A stretch of DNA of 21,232 nt from the IMG/VR virus record IMGVR_UViG_3300049736_000151, positions 1-21,232 of that record, one strand, 5' to 3'. The notes beneath the pieces were generated by a model. It ran no database searches and was not told where the DNA came from. It saw only the letters and a list, made by a program, of their open reading frames with translations. The stretch is from a virus. A program made the translations under genes and the position numbers. The number at the start of each line of letters is the position of its first letter. The stretch's first letter is position 1. Below are positions 17,044-21,232 of this stretch, piece after piece.

Positions 17044-18549
17044 CTAGATACCTTTGAATAATACAAAGTTATTAGCAGCTTGTACACATAAACATCTTTC
17101 TGACAAGAAGTTTACTTCCATTGCATCAAGATCAGATGTGAACGCTCCACCAACAGAACCTGTTAGCCAAGATTTCATTCGTCTGTCATCAGCTTGTGAC
17201 GCTCTATATCTAACATGTAGGAATGGTCGTCTAATGTTTGTGCCTAAAATTTGGTCATAAACAGTAGATGTTCCAGCCGGTACTAATACACCGTCAATAG
17301 AACTTACACCGTATCCAACAACTGGAGCAGTCTCAATCGCGCCTCTTGTAGAAGCATCGTTTAAGTATTTCCAGTCTGTTTTATAGAAATCATAAGAACC
17401 TCTACGGAATCCAGAGAATCCTAAGTTAAGTGCCATTTGCTCAGAGTTTTCAAATAAACCATAAGCAGTACCACCTTCAGCTCCAGAAGAAATAGCAGCA
17501 AGCATGTCATCAAAAGTTAATGCAGTTTCTCTGTTTAAGAAAAGCATATTTTCTTCAATAGCACCTTGAGTGTCTAAGTTTCTAAGAATTGAATCAAAAG
17601 ACTCTAACTGAGTAGATCCACCAGCAGCAGGATTAAATCCAACGTTTACGTTACCTCTATCTTCAATAGCAGCAAATAAACCTTGAGTACCTTTAAAACC
17701 AGCGGCAGCGGCAGACCCAGCAGGAGCACCTGCAGCATCAGCTAACTCACCTTCAACAACAGACATTTCTAAGTAATCTTCAAAACGTAGTCTTGTTTCA
17801 GACTCAGCTTTTAAGTACCATAAATATCCAGATGTTCCGTCTTCAGTAGCTACTTCAACCCAACCGATCTGAGCAGTGTCAGAACCAGATACAACATATT
17901 TGTTTCTGATAATGATTGGTGAATTAGAAAACTGAGTGAATGATGGTGTTATACTTTGATAACCATTAACAGCACCCGCAGCGGCCGTGTTGTTAGCGAT
18001 AGAGCTTCCTTTTCCATACTCAGAACCTGAAACAAATATTTTAATGTTTGTTTGGGCTAAGTTAGCAAGGTTAGCTGCACCGTATACAGCTACAGTTAAA
18101 TCACCAGTTGCAGTGTTACTTGCAGTAACAACACCTTTAGCTTCTTGTCCAGTCTCGTCCATCATAACGATAGTTTGATTTGGAGATACAACGTTAGCTA
18201 CATAATCTTTAGGATCAGCTGGAGCTAAATCTACAGGAATTGTTATTGTGTTTACTTGATCGTTAGTACAACCTTCGTAACCGATGTGTAATCTGTTTTG
18301 TTCTGACCAGATAACTTGGTCTGATGTCATTGGCATTTCAGCGCCTACCATTCTTAAGAAACCAGATAAAGTTCTGTTTCCATATCTTTCTACTTCTTGT
18401 TCGTAGATTTCTGGTAGATATTGCTGAGCAAATGAATCAGAATCACCTGGATTTGCGCCTCCATTGAAAGACAAGTAGTTAGAATCTAATACTTGTTGTT
18501 TCTGAGAGGGTTTGATTGATCCGAATAATGGATCGATTAATTGACTCAT
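17044..18549 (-). CDS. Major capsid protein (HK97-fold type), 501 aa
   Basis: At 501 residues this is close to the usual size of crAss-like and related podovirus coat proteins. The N-terminus (DPLFGSIKPSQKQQVLDSNY, then FAQQYLPEIYEQEVERYGNR and LSGFLRMVGAEMPMTSDQV) is the helical arm that leads into the fold. The middle contains the strand-rich part and an Ala/Gly-rich insertion at about 271-288. The C-terminus has conserved-looking segments NIRRPFLHVRYRASQADDRR, MKSWLTGSVGGAFTSD and NFLSERCLCVQAANNFV, the A-domain-like end. Bases in the gene are richer in G+C than in neighbours, as often seen in strongly expressed coat genes. It follows the scaffold-like gene by 4 bases and ends in TAG, the only non-TAA stop visible; a terminator hairpin follows. 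The role is secure from context and sequence character, though the HK97 fold assignment is from family knowledge. Confidence 0.9.
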   Translation of the reverse strand: MSQLIDPLFGSIKPSQKQQVLDSNYLSFNGGANPGDSDSFAQQYLPEIYEQEVERYGNRTLSGFLRMVGAEMPMTSDQVIWSEQNRLHIGYEGCTNDQVNTITIPVDLAPADPKDYVANVVSPNQTIVMMDETGQEAKGVVTASNTATGDLTVAVYGAANLANLAQTNIKIFVSGSEYGKGSSIANNTAAAGAVNGYQSITPSFTQFSNSPIIIRNKYVVSGSDTAQIGWVEVATEDGTSGYLWYLKAESETRLRFEDYLEMSVVEGELADAAGAPAGSAAAAGFKGTQGLFAAIEDRGNVNVGFNPAAGGSTQLESFDSILRNLDTQGAIEENMLFLNRETALTFDDMLAAISSGAEGGTAYGLFENSEQMALNLGFSGFRRGSYDFYKTDWKYLNDASTRGAIETAPVVGYGVSSIDGVLVPAGTSTVYDQILGTNIRRPFLHVRYRASQADDRRMKSWLTGSVGGAFTSDLDAMEVNFLSERCLCVQAANNFVLFKGI

Positions 18550-18553
18550 AATT

Positions 18554-19768
18554 TTAATTTTTAAGTGTTACTTTTTTTATTTTAAGTTTTGAAGAGTCAA
18601 CACCACTTAATGCTTTTACTTTTATTCCATTAACAAAGACTTCGCCACTCGCTACTTTGCGAGGTTCTTGTTCTATGTTTTTAGATTTAGCCATCATATC
18701 TTTTACAGCATCAGCTTTGCCTTGCTCATAAAAATGATTAGCTATAGTGTCAACATTATCTGCGGCATATATAGCTTTGTGATATCCAGCAATATCTACC
18801 ACGTTGCCATCGTTATCAAGAAACTTCTTAATAGTGTTACCAACATCAGACTGTCTATCTGCAACTGCATCAGCATTTTTTAAACCATATCTAAAAGTTT
18901 TTTCACCTACCTTAATATCAAAACCTTTGAATTTATTAGTGAACCAGTCTTTAGTTTGGCTTTTAAACTGAACATGTTGTTCTGCAGCTATATCCTGCTC
19001 TTCGTTATATCGGTTGAAAAAGTCCATAGCTTTTTGTTGATCTTGAGTTACGCCCGGTCTCAACTTGATCTCGTCGTAATATTTACTCTTAGCATCTTCT
19101 AAAAAGTTCTGTGCTTTTGCAACTTCTTCTTTAAACGCAATTTTCTTTTTGCGTATTTCTTTTGGCTCATCTACATCTTCATCAAACAAATAATCTTCTA
19201 ATAAAAGACTAACATCTTCAGAATCTAAATGAGGTTTAGTTTGTTTATAATACTCTCTAATTAAAGCTGTATTATCAACATTAGAATAATCAGCGTTTAA
19301 TCTAACGTAATCTTCTAATGTACCGCCGGTATCATTCATAAATGTTACTAGCTTTTCAATATTTTCTGGCAAAGGTTGACCACTTAGTTTAGCATCTCTT
19401 TTTGCTTCTTTAATTTGGTTTTCAACTTGCTTTACCTCTTGTTGTACCTCTTGCTCCGTTATTTCTTGGATCGGAATGACAGCATCGGAGCTGGGCTCTT
19501 GTACTTGTTCTTCCACTTGAGATATATCTCCGGCTTGTTTAACTTCAGCCAGTTCTCCTGTTTCTTGCTTTGAAATGGCATTATCTTCTTTTTTTATTTC
19601 TACTTTAGTAACCTCAGGCACAACTTCACCTTGAGCTTCTTTAGCCGTTAAGTTCACTTTTACTGGTGAATCTTGTTTACCTAATTGTTTAGGTTTTGTT
19701 TTTAATTTACCTTTTAGTGTAAATTCTCCTTCCTGCTTTGCAGGTTGATTTGTTGTTTCTTCTGACAT
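18554..19768 (-). CDS. Scaffolding-like head assembly protein, 404 aa
   Basis: The sequence is very hydrophilic and charged, with no Cys or membrane segment. Residues 1-60 are Lys/Glu/Gln-rich and probably disordered. Residues about 80-125 (EITEQEVQQEVKQVENQIKE) form a strong coiled-coil candidate. A helical middle follows with acidic clusters (DSEDVSLLLEDYLFDEDVDE) and then basic helices. The C-terminus is markedly basic (VNGIKVKALSG, then SKLKIKKVTLKN). In P22 and many other phages a scaffold binds coat protein through a basic C-terminal element, and the scaffold gene lies between portal and coat genes, exactly as here. It starts 27 bases after the portal stop and ends 4 bases before the coat start. 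I did not recognise a named family; the call rests on position and composition. It could also be a head maturation partner or capsid-internal protein. Confidence 0.75.
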   Translation of the reverse strand: MSEETTNQPAKQEGEFTLKGKLKTKPKQLGKQDSPVKVNLTAKEAQGEVVPEVTKVEIKKEDNAISKQETGELAEVKQAGDISQVEEQVQEPSSDAVIPIQEITEQEVQQEVKQVENQIKEAKRDAKLSGQPLPENIEKLVTFMNDTGGTLEDYVRLNADYSNVDNTALIREYYKQTKPHLDSEDVSLLLEDYLFDEDVDEPKEIRKKKIAFKEEVAKAQNFLEDAKSKYYDEIKLRPGVTQDQQKAMDFFNRYNEEQDIAAEQHVQFKSQTKDWFTNKFKGFDIKVGEKTFRYGLKNADAVADRQSDVGNTIKKFLDNDGNVVDIAGYHKAIYAADNVDTIANHFYEQGKADAVKDMMAKSKNIEQEPRKVASGEVFVNGIKVKALSGVDSSKLKIKKVTLKN

Positions 19769-19782
19769 AATATAATATAATA
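19769..19782 (-). repeat. A/T-only leader of the scaffold gene, identical to that of the 257-aa gene
   Basis: The 11 bases before the ATG at 19768 are TATATTATATT, the same as those before the ATG at 16965. The whole 27-base portal-scaffold spacer is A/T-only except for one C, and no Shine-Dalgarno sequence is present. Confidence 0.35.
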
Positions 19783-19795
19783 GTTAATATAATTT

Positions 19796-21232
19796 TTATC
19801 TAGGATCAAATTGCTCTAATCCAAACCCACCTAAATTATCCATTCCTGCGGATTCAAAATTCTTAGGAAGACCATCTGTTTTCCTTTGATTTATCATTTG
19901 ACTTTGTTGTGTACCTTGTATTTTTACTCTTTTATCCTTTCTATCTTCAATCTCTTTTTCTCTCATGCTTTCTTCTCTTATTCTAGCTTGAGCTAATTGC
20001 ATTTGATAATTAAACTCTTCAGCCATTAAAAGCTTTTTAATTTCAGATTCTGTTTGCATGCGTTGTATTTCAAACTGAGACTTAGCTTGTTCTATTTGAA
20101 CCTTAGATTCTGTAAGAGCTTGTTGCTTCTGCATTTCTGCTAAAGCTGCTTTTTCTGCTGTTTGAGAATTAGCTTCTGCTTGAGCTTGAATATTCATCAT
20201 GCTAGCTTCTTGATCACGCTGACGTTTCTTTTCTTGACTAAGTTTTAATTTTTGATTAGCAAGTTTCAGGTTTTTTATTTGTCTAAGATCTATAGCGTCT
20301 GATAAACCAATACTCTGCTGCTGTAAAGCCATTTGAATATTTTGCTCTAACATCTGCTTTTCCTCTTCGTCTGGTTCTAGTTCTAGATAAATACCAAACT
20401 CCATTAATTGTTTTTCCATCAACTCACCCAATGTAGCTGTATTAAACATAGATATAGAATCTACTAAAGCCTGTCTAGTTAAAGGAAACTCTAAAGCATC
20501 GGCAGCTCTTAAAGCTATATTCTCACAATTTCTTAACGTTAAGTATAATTGCGCTTGCATTAAATGTCTAGTTGCTGTATTACTGTTTGCGGCTGCTAAT
20601 TTTTGTAATCCAACCAAAGAACCTACGGCTGGAGTACTAGCATCTCTAGCCTCGTTCAATCCGGTTACATCTCTTATCATTTGTAAATAATACTGATAAG
20701 TTTGAATCAAACTAGCTATCTTAGCATTACCACTACTTGTTTGTAGTTCTTGAATAGGTACTTTACCTCTGTTTGGATCTCCTTCTTGTGTTAAAGATCT
20801 ACCTACAATACTACCAGTTTGGAAATACATGTTTAACGCTTCTTGTGCATTATAGTTTGTTCCATTACCCAAATCAACTTCTGCTAATCCATCTACATCT
20901 ACAAATACTCCATCTGGAACCATTCTAGATAACACCTGCTGTAGTTTTAAATGAGTTAACTGTATCATATCTGCAAAACCAGTTATACGACTAACAGTGG
21001 ATTCTATTCTACCTTTATACATTTTAGGCGCAACAATGCTATAGTTCATATTAACTCTAGCTATATTACTTGATGGTCTAGTCATGTTTTTTGACATTTC
21101 CCATCTTAGCATTTTATCAAAACCTAATATCTTAGCTCCGCTATATAAAACTTCTATAGATCTAGAAGCTCTTTCAAAATTATCATTTTTAGGGGGATTA
21201 AATGTGTCTGGCTTTTCTAATGCTTTTTCTAA
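19796..21232 (-). CDS. Portal protein (N-terminus outside window)
   Basis: The frame stays open from the TAA at 19796 to the right edge, giving 478 codons. The ATG at 21112 is internal, since coding sequence such as ERASRSIEVLYSGAKILGFD lies upstream of it. The portal ring dodecamerises at one capsid vertex and passes DNA. Recognisable portal segments are VNMNYSIVAPKMYKGRIEST, TYQYYLQMIRDVTGLNEARD, LVGLQKLAAANSNTATRH and EFGIYLELEPDEEEKQML. These match the stem and wing regions of portals in this class of podoviruses as I recall them. The last ~130 residues are a long Gln/Glu/Lys-rich helical stretch (EIQRMQTESEIKKLLMAEEF and neighbours) that may build a barrel or a coiled coil into the capsid, as in P22. 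The end is Gly-rich (MDNLGGFGLEQFDPR). The gene heads the operon visible here; the large terminase gene would be expected just beyond the edge. Confidence 0.88.
   Translation of the reverse strand, partial: LEKALEKPDTFNPPKNDNFERASRSIEVLYSGAKILGFDKMLRWEMSKNMTRPSSNIARVNMNYSIVAPKMYKGRIESTVSRITGFADMIQLTHLKLQQVLSRMVPDGVFVDVDGLAEVDLGNGTNYNAQEALNMYFQTGSIVGRSLTQEGDPNRGKVPIQELQTSSGNAKIASLIQTYQYYLQMIRDVTGLNEARDASTPAVGSLVGLQKLAAANSNTATRHLMQAQLYLTLRNCENIALRAADALEFPLTRQALVDSISMFNTATLGELMEKQLMEFGIYLELEPDEEEKQMLEQNIQMALQQQSIGLSDAIDLRQIKNLKLANQKLKLSQEKKRQRDQEASMMNIQAQAEANSQTAEKAALAEMQKQQALTESKVQIEQAKSQFEIQRMQTESEIKKLLMAEEFNYQMQLAQARIREESMREKEIEDRKDKRVKIQGTQQSQMINQRKTDGLPKNFESAGMDNLGGFGLEQFDPR

Noticed and set aside
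17044-17046. TAG as a recoded sense codon in the coat gene
   Set aside because: A hairpin terminator follows at once and the protein already has a natural C-terminus, so a normal stop is the simpler reading.
1-21232. tRNA genes, CRISPR arrays, insertion sequences or attachment sites
   Set aside because: Coding is continuous, no spacer exceeds 78 bases, and no cloverleaf, regular spaced repeats or terminal inverted repeats were seen.

Overview
The window is a wall-to-wall block of phage virion genes. All twelve genes run on the minus strand, so transcription goes from right to left, with gaps of 2 to 78 bases and almost no non-coding DNA. The DNA is visibly AT-rich. Ribosome-binding sites are unusual: none of the eleven visible starts has a convincing Shine-Dalgarno (purine GGAG-type) sequence, and each ATG instead follows a run of A and T. 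This start context is known for Bacteroidota, so I infer a Bacteroidota (probably flavobacterial-type) host. The combination of portal, scaffold-like protein, HK97-fold-type coat protein, P22 gp4/T7 gp11-like connector, giant P22 gp10/T7 gp12-like tail proteins and a set of ejection proteins, with no sheath, tape measure or tail tube genes, points to a short-tailed podovirus. It could be crAss-like or related to the Cellulophaga podoviruses; that placement is inference and needs a search.

Layout in transcription order. Head: portal (19796-21232, N-terminus outside the window), scaffold-like protein (18554-19768), major capsid protein (17044-18549), a hairpin terminator (17001-17027), a conserved two-domain structural protein (16192-16965), and a second hairpin terminator (16157-16174). 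Neck and tail: head-tail adaptor-like protein (15369-16133), connector/tail tubular protein with an extra N-terminal beta domain (13847-15364), a 1665-residue stabilisation/nozzle protein (8843-13840), and a 497-residue protein that looks like the other half of the same tail machine (7320-8813). Ejection: a small GNAT-like protein (6911-7309), a small Gly/Ala-rich internal protein (6186-6908), a coiled-coil internal protein (4309-6168), and a giant protein of at least 1431 residues that runs off the left edge (1-4295). The giant protein carries an in-frame HEIYH zinc-metallopeptidase motif between glycine-rich hydrophobic segments and a helical C-terminal half.

How they work together (inference from family roles): scaffold and coat assemble around the portal. 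The adaptor, connector and giant tail proteins close the vertex and form the short tail. The Gly/Ala-rich, coiled-coil and giant proteins are packaged inside the head and ejected with the DNA. The two hairpins bracket the gene after the coat gene and probably step down transcription after it, so that coat protein is the most abundant product. No tRNA, CRISPR array, insertion sequence, integrase, attachment site or origin was seen, and there is no gene-free stretch longer than 78 bases.
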